From Lutjanus erythropterus (taxonomy: Eukaryota > Chordata > Actinopteri > Lutjaniformes > Lutjanidae), in the NCBI GenBank assembly GCA_020091685.1, contig CM034602.1:5946122-6010121 (forward strand): a stretch of 64,000 bases of DNA, in the 5' to 3' direction. The notes under the pieces were generated by a model. It did not search any database, was not told the origin of the DNA, and was given only the letters and a program-made list of their open reading frames with translations. Numbering within the stretch: the stretch's first letter is position 1; each line of letters starts with the position of its first letter. The position numbers and the translations under genes were made by a program. Shown one piece after another: positions 10,046-21,400 of this stretch.

Positions 10046-12882
10046 CAGATCTGTTTGTGTTGACTGTAGTGATGAAGGTAGCCGCTGTCGAGGCTGATGA
10101 AGGAGCTATTTACTGTGTGTTTTTCACGGTTGGGTTCCACAGGAAGGTAAAAACAAACTAAATGCCAGGTTTGTTCCTCTGGCTCGAAGAGTTTACCTCA
10201 AATTTAACAGCTCCGGGGAAAGATGATGTTTCCAGAAACGGACAGAAAATCTCAGTGTGCGATTTTCACAAGTTAGCACATACAGTGCAAGGAGCGCTGC
10301 ACAGCTGCTTAATATAAAATGTCAGTGACTCCTGGGTTAAAAGTGACTGTTTTGCACACAATAATATCACAGAGACGGATGATTCCAAGTTTTATTTGGC
10401 ACAGCACAGTACAATTTACTGTATGTTCACATCAGGATTCGGGATCTGAGCAAAGTCACAACAGAAATGTCTGTTTGCAGTGTGTTACACATATTTTGGT
10501 TCATTTGTCAAAAGATAAGTCTCGTTATCACTCAGATGTTTGCTTTATGTTGAAACATGAGGACATCCTGTAGTGTAAGTGAAGAAAAAAAAAATGAGCT
10601 CACACCAGGACCATCAACTCAATTTATTTATTTACTTGTACAAAACGTACAAATCTTTGAGCAAGATAGATGGTGTCATCAGGTTTACTCATCCACTTTC
10701 ATATTCTGTAGTGTGTTTACTTAAGCGTGTTTGTGTGTCCATGAGAGTACGAGTTTGACTGTTGCTGTTTCAGTGTTTTTCTGTGAGAAGTCAGATATGG
10801 ACACGAGTATCTGCTCTCAGAGTTGAAGCAAATCTTGACCTCAAGAGGTCATGGTCAGCATTTCATAACCTCCTCAACCTTTCATCATTTTTATATCATC
10901 ATTTTTTCAATAATTTCTACTGCTTTCACAGCTTCTTTTCCCTAAAATTGTGTCATTTCTCAAGTTTTAAGAAGTACATTTCTGTCGATAAGACCCTGTC
11001 ACATGAAGCAAAGCCAGAAACCTCCGCAAAGATGTCTGAGGCTTTATGAGAAAAATTCATTTGTGTCTTCTTATGTTCAGCCTCATCACTGCAACTTACC
11101 AGATAATTAAATTAAACAAATCGACAATCAGGTTGATGATGAATTAATCAAACAATTAAACCGTCTGCTCTGCGTAAGCGATGGACAGATCTGGCTGTTC
11201 AGAGAATTGTAGAGAGAATATTTACAGTGAGAAACTAATCTATTCAGCAAACACTGAATCTCATAAAAGCATCACATCAGACAGTGCTGACAGAGGTCAA
11301 CCTGCAAACCTGGGTGTGTGTGTGTTTGTGTTTGTGTGTGTGTGTGTGCATTTTTTGCAGCAGATGACCCAGTAAGGTGGACTTCTGCACCTCCTGGAGG
11401 CTCCTACTGGCAGAAAAGCCAGCCAATTCAGTGTCATACTGTAGATCTCACTTGATACTCAGTGTGGTGTCAGCTACAGAGGAGGATTGGGGTCTTTTTT
11501 ATGTGTTTTTAAAAAAAAAATGTTTAAGGTGCACTGGATTCAAATGATTAGCACAGAAGTGACTGAAGACTCCCAAAAGTGCATGAGTGCTGACTATTTA
11601 GATCCAGGTCTGTTGCAGTGACTTTAATCACGTCATAAACTTGGATTTCCTGGAACAGCACAATCATTTCAGTATATCTGATACTGTGGTGGTGTAGTTG
11701 ATCAGTGGTTCTCAAACTTGAGGTTGTGACAAGATAATTTATGCTCTTGAAAGATGATTTATGGCATTTAAAACTGTTTCTACAGCACCAATACATCACT
11801 ATGACTTTCCCCCCCTGGTTTTACTCAGATTTTGCAATACTGTTTTTTTTTTGCCAAGCCTCCTCTGATAATTCACATAACGTAAAAAACTTCACCATTC
11901 TCCAAGGGGTCACAACCCAAAAGTTTGAAAATCACTTTCTTCGCCTATAATAGTTAAAAACAGTTTGTTTCGCCAGTCTGAAGCACACAATTGTAGTCCT
12001 TAGAGTCTAAGACCAAATAAAAGAAATAATAATAAAAAAAAATCACTAAGAAACACAGATCTAGAAAAATACCCTAAAAATATAGCAAAAGTCTATGTGA
12101 CAATATGTGTTTTACTTCAGAGAATCCAGCTGCAATTGAAAACACTTTTATTGGGCTGTTTTGGACTTTGTGTGTCACTCTAAAGCCTCTTATATCACTA
12201 TTTGACTATTTTATCTACCTTACGTTGTGTGCAGTGCTGGCAACTGATTGCAGAAAATGTCACTGTGTGCATTAAGATAATACTGGGTCACAGCTATAAA
12301 TTAGACGGCATAAATACACAGAAATCAGCCTTTAGAAGGTGCAGAGTGACACTCAAAGATCCAAAACATCAGTCAATTATACTATCACTGTCTAAATGTG
12401 CTTTAGAGTGTGTATATACATGGTAGGGAATGTTATCTTTTTGGTCGGGCATTTGCATTGGTGTCCATGCTTCTTTACAAGAGGGGTCCTTTGTGGCTCT
12501 CTGTTGTATGTCCTTTCATTCCTGCTCAGTGCAGCTTCCTCTGTTCCCGTTGGCTGCTGACCCCTTTACTTCTCCTCTTAAGGGATCTTTTGTGTAGCCT
12601 GTTGCTGTTGGCGCCGGCTGGGAGAGAAAAGGTAAGCATACTGATGACATCATGTTAACAAAAGCACTTATAAATTAGCCCTAAGTGATCGGTGTGGCTA
12701 AAAGGAAGTTCAAATGCCTTCATGGGCTCTTTATCAGTGAAATGTTGAAATATAAGCTCTGCAGGAAGTGCATTTTCACTGTACAAAATATTACACACTT
12801 CTCAATGATGCTTGTTTCAAGGTTTAAATCTCCCATTTCTCCCACTTCTTGTCCATCAATTAAGTGAACTTGAAAACATGTG

Positions 12883-13020
12883 TGAGGGTTGCCCAGGTGG
12901 CTTAGAGGTTTTAAGGCTTTGAGAATGAACTGCAGTGTCTCTGGTTTGAGTTCAAGTGGGGACAGCTGACCCTTTGCTAAGTTACTGTTGCTACTCTTGT
13001 CAAGCTTTCCATTCTGACAC
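12883..13020 (+). repeat. tRNA-derived SINE head, diverged
   Basis: 'ggtggcttagaggtttt' resembles a tRNA A box, and 'ggtttgagttcaagtgggg' resembles a B box at the right spacing. The sequence resembles the head of a widespread fish SINE whose tail type is seen at 28078-28160. It is not a functional tRNA gene: the acceptor stem is not preserved. Confidence 0.55.
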
Positions 13021-13495
13021 TGCACACATGCAGTTTATAGGGATAATGAGGGCGGATTTAACATTGAAATTGGGAGTAATTGTTGAAACATGAGGTATTT
13101 GACTCTACAGAAAAGCAAATAAAAGCAGCCTCTCATTTCTACATGACGACTGTGGATTTTCTCAGCGAAAATAATGTTTCACACGAGCAGATTTAATAAG
13201 TATGGGTAGCTAATGTAAACTAATGATCGTGCTTGAGCTTCTTGAGTCAGCTGAGAGGTTTGTCTCCAGCTAACTTTATGTTTCCACATGACATTTTACA
13301 ACAGGAGCCCTGTACAGTGTCTTAAATATGAAAAGTTACTTTACTTATGCCTGCATAAATTGAAGACTGAGGCTCAAGTGAAATACAACACTAATATGTA
13401 TAAGATAGACGCCAGAGGAAGAGAGCCGGGATAAGAGCTAATGTAAGAGTGAAATTGTGATAGGTGAAAATTTGAGGTCTTCACAGGGCATCTCT

Positions 13496-13629
13496 TTAGT
13501 TGCTGAAGCTACAAGGCATTGTTGTATTTTTGAGGAGGCACCTTTCAGCTACTGCAAGGTCCTGGCGGTTAAATTTCCTACTTCTTCTACGTTGTTTTGA
13601 TTGCTTTTGGCTGAGGCTGCTAACTTTAG
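13496..13629 (-). CDS. acan: acan coding exon 30: basic C-terminal tail and stop (tentative)
   Basis: In the phase required by the sushi exon, an acceptor 'cagttaacag' opens a 43-residue tail with '[15 protein letters not shown]' and a TAA at 13496-13498. A basic Arg/Lys-rich end is typical of aggrecan. The intron would be only 82 bp and its pyrimidine tract is weak. Acceptors slightly downstream would put the tail in another frame with an earlier stop. A more distant terminal exon cannot be excluded. Confidence 0.45.
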
Positions 13630-15410
13630 CTGTTAACTGAGCTACACTTTCATTTCTTGTTTTACAGCATGGGCAGTAAATCCATATTTCAGCTTTTCCC
13701 TGCAAGCTTACCTTCTGTACATTCCACTTGTGGCTCCTCCCACTGTCCATCTGGCCTACAGCGTATCACAGGCAGGTGGCGCTGTGTGTAGCCTGCGTCA
13801 CACTGGTAGCGGACGATAGAATTGACGGGGTAGCGCTCCCTGCTGCTGCCCATCGGCCGGCCGTGTGCCACCTCAGGGGGCGCTCCACACATGACTGAAA
13901 ATGAAGACGGTTGGCAGTTATGAAGTTTGTCTTAGTCAAGGTTACTGGTTCATTTTTTGCATAACCCCACTTGAGATTCTTGTTTTTTTGACATGGTTTA
14001 TCTGTCATCTGTTATCTGCCTGAGATTATCTACAACCACAGTAAAACAAACTTTTTAGCAATCCAACCATATGTTCACATCTTTAAAGCTAATTCCCCTA
14101 CTAGAAAGAATTCCCAGAATCAGTTCTTGGCCAGACACTTATTTTAAACCAGTAAGCCTACCAGGTCCAGTCTTGCAGGTGAAGGGAAGGTGGTAGTTGC
14201 AGGGCACATCATTCCACTGTCCGCCCTCGTGCCAGATCATCACCACACAATCCTCCCCAGAGTTGAAGTAGTTATCTGGCTGGTTGGGCCTCCAGTTCTC
14301 AAAGGTCTAGGGAAGTTACAAAGGTAGTCACTAAAACCATTAAAACATAGATGATAGTAGATACTGTAGTTGATAAGCAACCAAACTCACCAGAGGACTG
14401 CCATCTGTCCAGCGGAACTCATTCTGCACATCTTTGTCGTTAAGTCCGATCCATTGGTAGTCCTGACCGTTGGCTGCATAGCAAACAAAAAGAGAATTTA
14501 GCTTTGAAACTACTACATGTCCTCCCCTCACATCACTCAAATGGCCCCAGCAGAAACACGATGCCCCCCTCCAGGAGCGCAGTGCTAACCACCCTAGCCT
14601 TACAGCAATAAGGTCCTCAGTTTGAAACCAACCCAGTTGGCTGGTGAACTGTCCAGTTCCCTGCCTGTTACCCAGTCCACGTAGGGTGGGTGTTAATCTT
14701 GGAACCCATCAACTATTGTCTGATGACAATTTAGCCTCTGGGGTGAATGACCAAAACTTTAGGGTTTCCGGTGTAGCCAGGGGAGTTGGATGTTAGAGAT
14801 GACGTCTACAACCAGATTGTTTGTGCAGATCAGCATGTCTTTTGCTTTCCCCTGGTCCGGTTATCTGCACCTAACCAGAGCCCGCTAAAATGTGATTGGT
14901 CAATATTATTTTGAACTACAACTGGAAATCAGAATGCTTCTGATACAAACATTTTGTCCTTTGCTGGCAGATTTTTCATTTATATGCAGATATCTGTTTA
15001 TATAGTTAAGTTGGGCACAGACATGAATAGGATTAGCATGTGTAGGAAGAGATGAACACAAGGATCAATTTTTACTTTCAACAAGAAAATGTCCTTTTAA
15101 TCTCTATGATAAAGTAGTGTGAAGGAGCATCATCATGCCAAAAGTCCCCCGGGCAACCAGTAGATGTCACTAGAGCAGTGACCTGACCCCTCAGTAGATT
15201 CCCAGCAGTGAACACTGTCAGCCATTTATCAAAACTTGACATTAGATAACTTTAGAATTATTCAGCATTATGACTGCTGCTAGGTACAGATACATAGATG
15301 CATATAAAATAAAGACACTTAAAAATAATCACACTTGTATGCTTGTTACTTTGCACACACTCAAATGGCATTGATTGCCTGCAGACCAGTTAGACACACA
15401 CACACACACA

Positions 15411-15463
<53 letters not shown>

Positions 15464-18400
15464 CTACTCACAGTTGACAAACTCCTGCTCCTCCTGGGAA
15501 GCAATGCTGACCAGGTGAGCGTTGACCTCCTGACAGCGTTGCTCAGCCTCAGACCAGGTGTCTCTCTCAGCAAAGTGAAGGTAACAGTTGCCCTTGAACT
15601 CCAACCAGCCCTCGGCACAGCCCTGCACAGCTACACACACGAACATACACATCACATCACATTTGGCCAGTATAAAAATACATCCAATCCATCATCCAAT
15701 CCAACGTACTCTAGTTTTTCCACATCAATGGCAAACTTATTGCGCTGTGTTTATATGGTGGTTTGGTAACTCACGTGTGGAGCAGTCTTCACCAGTGAAA
15801 CCACTAGGACACTGGCACACAGCAAGCTCTCCCTGCACAGTGCAGGTTCCTGAACTGCAGGGGTTTGGATCACAGGGGTTTGCAGAGGCTGATAGAAGAG
15901 AGGAAGGAATTTTACTTCATGACTGAAAATGATGCTGGACGTAGAAAGCTTTTTTTGGCCTTACACCGCTTCCTAGCAGAGCGAGAGAGCAAACTTGAGC
16001 GGATGGAGCATGAAAAATTGTCCAGCTATACTATAAGTGATTTTGCAGCGGTGCTGCTTGTGATTTCTCCTTCTGCAAATGATTGTGTTAAGTAATTTTC
16101 CTAAGTCAGACTTGTTTCTATATATTTTGGGGACTGTTTGCTTACAGCTCTGCACCGATGTGGATCTTGGAGGATGTCCCTGTAAAAAGGGTGCTGTGGA
16201 TGATGTAAGATGTCCCCCTTCTCAACCTTATAAATTAGTCTCTTACTGTCTATATTAACTGCTTACTGAATGGGAAACAGAAACCTCAAGGACATCTGTG
16301 TCGATTTTGACCAAAGAATATATGTGTGTGCAAAACTTTGCAAAACTAGAACCAGGGCAAGCAGCTTTTCGAGCAAGAGAAATGTCACTTAGCCTGCTTG
16401 CTGAAGCACAGAACAGCTTTGGAAATAGAAACAATCTGATGTTTGCTCGTTTACATCGCTTCTAGTTAGGAAGTGGTGTTATGAAACTGTAAGATATGAA
16501 CAGAACTACAGCAAAGTAAAGTAAACCACATACCGTCCACTACTTCAGGCTGCTCCACAACAGCAGGGGTTGCTAATGACACTGATGGTGCTGTGGTTGG
16601 GCTGCCGGAGGCTGTGTCTGGAGTCACAACATACTCTGTGGGTCCTGTACGACCTTCTTGAATCCCCTCCTCGAGTCCTGATTGGCCAAGACTGTCAGTG
16701 TACTCAGTGTAAGTAACTTGAGTTACAGGTAGGTCGAAAGAAAGCTCCTCAGCAGTTGGCCTTTCATGATGGTCTCCACTTCCTGAGGGGTGCAAGCTTT
16801 GGTCCAAAGTGCCACTGAATTCACGATGGATCCCTGATGCACTTCCTTCCCCGCTTACCTCCACGACACCCCGGCCCTGCTCAGGGTGGCGTATCTGTGG
16901 CGGTACGGTCACTTCCATCATGTCATTGTCTGTTAGGTAGATGACATCACCACGATGCTGGAAAGAGTCCCCAGAGGTGGAGCTGCTGCCTGAGACACCT
17001 GATGGAAAACCACTGTGGAACTCTGATCCAAAGGGGCGATAACCGGACACCTCCTGCTCACCAGACGGCTGGACTGTAAGGTCAACGGCACTGTGGTCAA
17101 CAAATGAGATGCCAGAAAATCCATCATAGCCTGACCCAGACATATCTCCCGATCCGGACGTATGTGACTCCAAGATGCCTCCCTGGCCTAACTCCTGCTC
17201 AGTGGGTTTTTGGTGTGTCACCTCCACCATCTCCCTATCCACCATGGTGATGATCGTATCCCCACTGCCACTTACACTGGTAAAACCTGACTCAGTGAAG
17301 CCAGAGTGTTGTCTGTCAAGCCCCTCTCCAGATCCAAATGCACTACCCTCTTCTCCAGATGGGAAGGTGACAGCACTTCCTCCTTCTGCTTCCTGCGGGC
17401 CTCCAGAGGCAGAGTAGAATCCGGAGATGACATCGTGGCGTCCGCTGAAGGTGACGCCCTCTCCAGACCCATCACCACTGGCACTGGTGGTGCTGGACTC
17501 CCCTGAGAACTCCCCGCTAGCTGAACCAGAGCCAGACACATCAACATGGACTGGAGGTAAAATGGGCCTCACTGAGTGAAAAAATAAGAATCAAGATGAG
17601 AGTTGTGTTTAAAGTAAAGTGAAACTGAGCTTATTGAAGTGATACAACTGTGGCTACGGAGAAAATACACTTTTCATTCATGCTGTTATTTACATCTGTC
17701 TTACCAGGAGGAGAAACATGTTGAGTTGTGATGGTTGTCCTGTTGATAACCTCCTCTATTTCAGTAATATTCACATGGGTTTCAGTTTCATTGTAGTGAA
17801 CAGTAGATTCAACTAAAAACAAACAAAAAGCAAAGAAAAGGGAGATGATCATGCATAGAATTATCAATAATAGTATTTAACAAACTACCCTCAACAAAAA
17901 TATAAATGCACTTTTGTGTTTGTATCCATTTGTCATGAGTTGAAGTAAAAGGTCTAAGATAAGCTACACGGGTGCTTTGGGATGGTAACACTGAACGGCC
18001 ACTCAAAAATGTGCAGTTTTAAATTGAAAAGACGCACATCTACTGATACCATGGACCATCTTTTTTACTGGATCGTCTAAAACACTGGGTTGGCAACTCT
18101 GCTCTGATATTTTAGTATTGCTACTGGAAACGCTCGGTCATCCTCTGTGAAGATGTTGGGTGATGTGTGGAGTACCCCAGGGGTCGATCTTCAGACAACC
18201 TTTGTTCTCTCTTTACATGTTAACTCTGGGGCATGTATTCCAAAGGCTTTGGAATGAGCTTCCATTCATATGCAGATGACACTCAGATGTACATCTCTGT
18301 CAACCCGAATAATCTTAATCAAATTAACATGCTCAATATCGGCATCCTTCAACGCAAATGCTCAATGACCCAGAACTTCCTGCAGCTAAATTTTGACAAG

Positions 18401-21400
18401 CCTGAGCTAAGTTTAATTGGCCTTGGCACAGTTAATGCATATTTTTCGAAACATATGGGCTCCCTGTCCCAAAATATAGCACGCAATTGCAAAAATCTTT
18501 ACCCCGAACAAACATGTAAATATCGTTGTTCTGTTTGGGTTGGTTAGGTTTAGGCATGATGAGTGATTGGTTAGGGATAGGGTAAGAAATTTAGATTAAA
18601 CCAATCAGAGGCAGAGTAAAGCCGGTCTTGACTTTGCCTCCAGGGAAAAACTTTTGGTATCTGTAGGCCTGTGCAAACTAGCCATAGTTCAGTGCCTAAT
18701 AAATGTATTTTTGCAAGATAAAACTGCACATTAGCCTTTTACTGTGACCTGTCCAAGGCACACCTGGGCAATAATCCTGCTGTTTAATCTGAATCTCTAT
18801 ATACCACACATGTCAGGTTTCTATTTTTGTGGAGTGTAGATAAAAAATCCAGTTGTACCATTGACAGCGAGGTAAAACTGTTGTGTGGTCATGCCATGGA
18901 TGTTGGTGGCCACACAGGTATACTGAGCTCTGTCACTGAGATCAACCATGTTGATCTGCAAGTAGCGGCCATTGGACAGAATATGCACACGGTCAGAAGC
19001 CTACAAAAAGAGAAAGTAATTTGTGAATACATTTTTGAAGAAGTCATAGTATTGTGTGAATATTTGTTTATTTGTTTGTTTGATTTCTGACCTGCAGTGG
19101 TTGGCCGTCTTTGAGCCAGGTCAGAGTTGGAGTTGGAACAGCGTCAGACTTGCACTCCAGAGTCACCTGTTCGTAATGCAGCACGGTCACATCCTGAGGA
19201 GTACTCTCCCCTGCAGCAAGGACTGTGACAGGAAAACCAGGAAGAAACAGACGATGACATTGCCAAATCTCATCTCACAAAATTCAAGAGACATGAACTC
19301 ATGAAATACGTGAGCAAAAACAAAAGTTTTGCATTCATACAAGCCCTCAAAAACACTTAGTGTAAAATGAAAACAATGATGCAATGATTTGCAAATCCTC
19401 TTTGATCTATATCCAATTGAGTAAAGACAAGATATTTAATTTTCAAACTTTATTGGATTTTGTAAATCTACACTCATTCTGAATTTGATGTTCAAAGTAA
19501 GTTAGGACAGGGGCAACAAAAGACTGGGAAAGTTGTGGATTAACCAAAAAACACGTGTGTGGAACACTCCACATGAAAACAGGTTAGCTGGTAACAGGGT
19601 AGTAAAGGGGCAACGATCACAAGCAAGGTTGGGGCAAGGTTCACCATCTTGTAAAAAACTGCAGAAGCAAAGACCAAAAGATTAAAAATGTTTCTCAATA
19701 CACAATTTAAAAGAGGTAAGAAATTTCACTATTGTCCACAGTGTCCACATTTCAGATGGAAATCATGGACACCATGCCTTCTGCGCTAAAAATGAGAAGG
19801 ACCATCCAGTTTGTCACCAACACAAAAGCTAGCATCTGTGATTGTATGGGTTTGTGTTAGTACTCATGGCAAGGGTAACTGTCAAATCTCTGCAGGCCCC
19901 ATAAAGGCTGATTAATGCTGCTGGCACATACAGGTTTTAGAGCAACATATGCTGCCATCTTTCTGGATGGGTTAGGGTTACTTCAACTTCAAAAATTAGT
20001 GTCCTCAGTTCCCAAATGCTTACTGTGTGTTGTTAAAAGAAAAGTTGATGTATCACAGTGGTAAACATGCCCCTCTCCCAACTTTTTTGGAACATGTTCC
20101 ATGCATCAAATTCAAAATGAGTGTGCATTTACAAAAACAATAAAGGTAATTCATTTGGACATTAAATATCTCATCTTTGCACAGTATTCAGCTGAATGCA
20201 GATCGAAACATTTTTGCAAATTTGCATTGCATACTGTTTCTATTTAGGTTTTATGCAGACTTTTTTTGGAATTTGGGTTGTATTTTTGATGACTGTAGAC
20301 AAAAGATGTGTCTGTACCATTGACAATCAGGTTAAACTGTTGTCTGGTGATGCCGTCGATGTTGGTGGCCACACAGGTGTACTGAGCTCTGTCACTGAGC
20401 TCAGCCATGTTGATCTGCAAGTAGCGTCCATTGGACAGAATGCGCACACGGTCAGAAGCCTATAAAGAGATAAAAAGTAAGTTGAGAATATGTTTTATGA
20501 CAACTTATAGCATTGTGTGGATATTTGTTTGTTTGTTTGATATCTAACCTGCAGTGGCTGGTCATCTTTGAGCCAGGTCAGACTTGGTGTTGGAACAGCG
20601 TCGGACTTGCACTCCAGAGTCACCTGTTTGCTCTGCAGCACAGACACGTCCTGAGGTGTAGTCTCCTCTGCAGTGGCAACTGTTACAGGAAAACCAGAGA
20701 GAAAGAGGCAATAACATGGATTTAATAGCCCAATTTCATTTTACAAAATTTGAGAGCAATCAGCTGATGAAAAATGGAGGCAAAAACAAAAGTGCTACAT
20801 TTATATTTTTGAGTATAGATACAAGATGTAGCTGTACCATCGACAACCAGGTAAAAGTGTTGTCTGGTGATGCCATGGATGTTGGTGGCCACACAGGTAT
20901 ACTGAGCTCTGTCACTGAGCTCAGCCATATTGATCTGCAAATAGCGGCCACTTGACAGAATATGCACACGGGAAGAGGCCTGCAAAAACATAAAAAGTTG
21001 TGAATATGTTTTTGGAGAAGTCACAGTGTTGTGTGAATATTTCTTTGCCTGTGTGATTTCTGACCTGCAGTGGTTGGCCATCCTTGAGCCAGGTCAGAGT
21101 TGGAGTTGGAACAGCGTCAGACTTGCACTCCAGAGTCACCTGTCCATTCTGCAGCACGGACACGTCCTGAGGTGTGCTCTCCCCTGCAGCAAGGACTGTC
21201 ACAGGAAAACAATAAAGAGACAAGCATTGATTTGATCCCAATCGCATCTCACAAAATCTGAGAGAAATCAACTCATGAAAAAACAAAAAACAAAAAAAAC
21301 AAAAGTGTTCTATGTTCTATTTTTGTTGAGCGTTGATAAAAGATATAACTGTACCATTGACAATCAGGTTGAAGTGTTGTCTGGTGATGCCATCGATGTT

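Larger units (their letters stand above)
5126..13495. other. Intergenic DNA between the convergent hapln3 and acan 3' ends
   Basis: No protein domain or convincing exon is seen. Both 3' UTRs must lie here but their ends could not be fixed. The stretch from about 5.2 to 6.2 kb looks like old dispersed repeat. A Tc1-like remnant with a nested foldback element lies at 6.4-7.7 kb, a short palindromic element at 8.58-8.78 kb, a CA repeat near 10.0 kb, a GT-rich stretch near 11.3 kb and a SINE at 12.88-13.02 kb. The remaining sequence is AT-rich and featureless to me. Confidence 0.6.

Noticed and set aside
12883-13020. tRNA gene
   Set aside because: Only the A- and B-box-like parts are recognisable and no cloverleaf closes, so it is a SINE.
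15335-15769. + strand frame of 144 codons
   Set aside because: It runs through a CA microsatellite and is antisense to the first lectin exon of acan.
16466-16533. Extension of the Ser-Gly exon to an in-frame stop
   Set aside because: A good donor lies at 16533 in the phase needed by the EGF exon; the extension would remove the whole G3 domain.
17175-17547. Open frames on both strands across the Ser-Gly exon
   Set aside because: They are shadows of the repetitive coding exon with no splice logic or domain.
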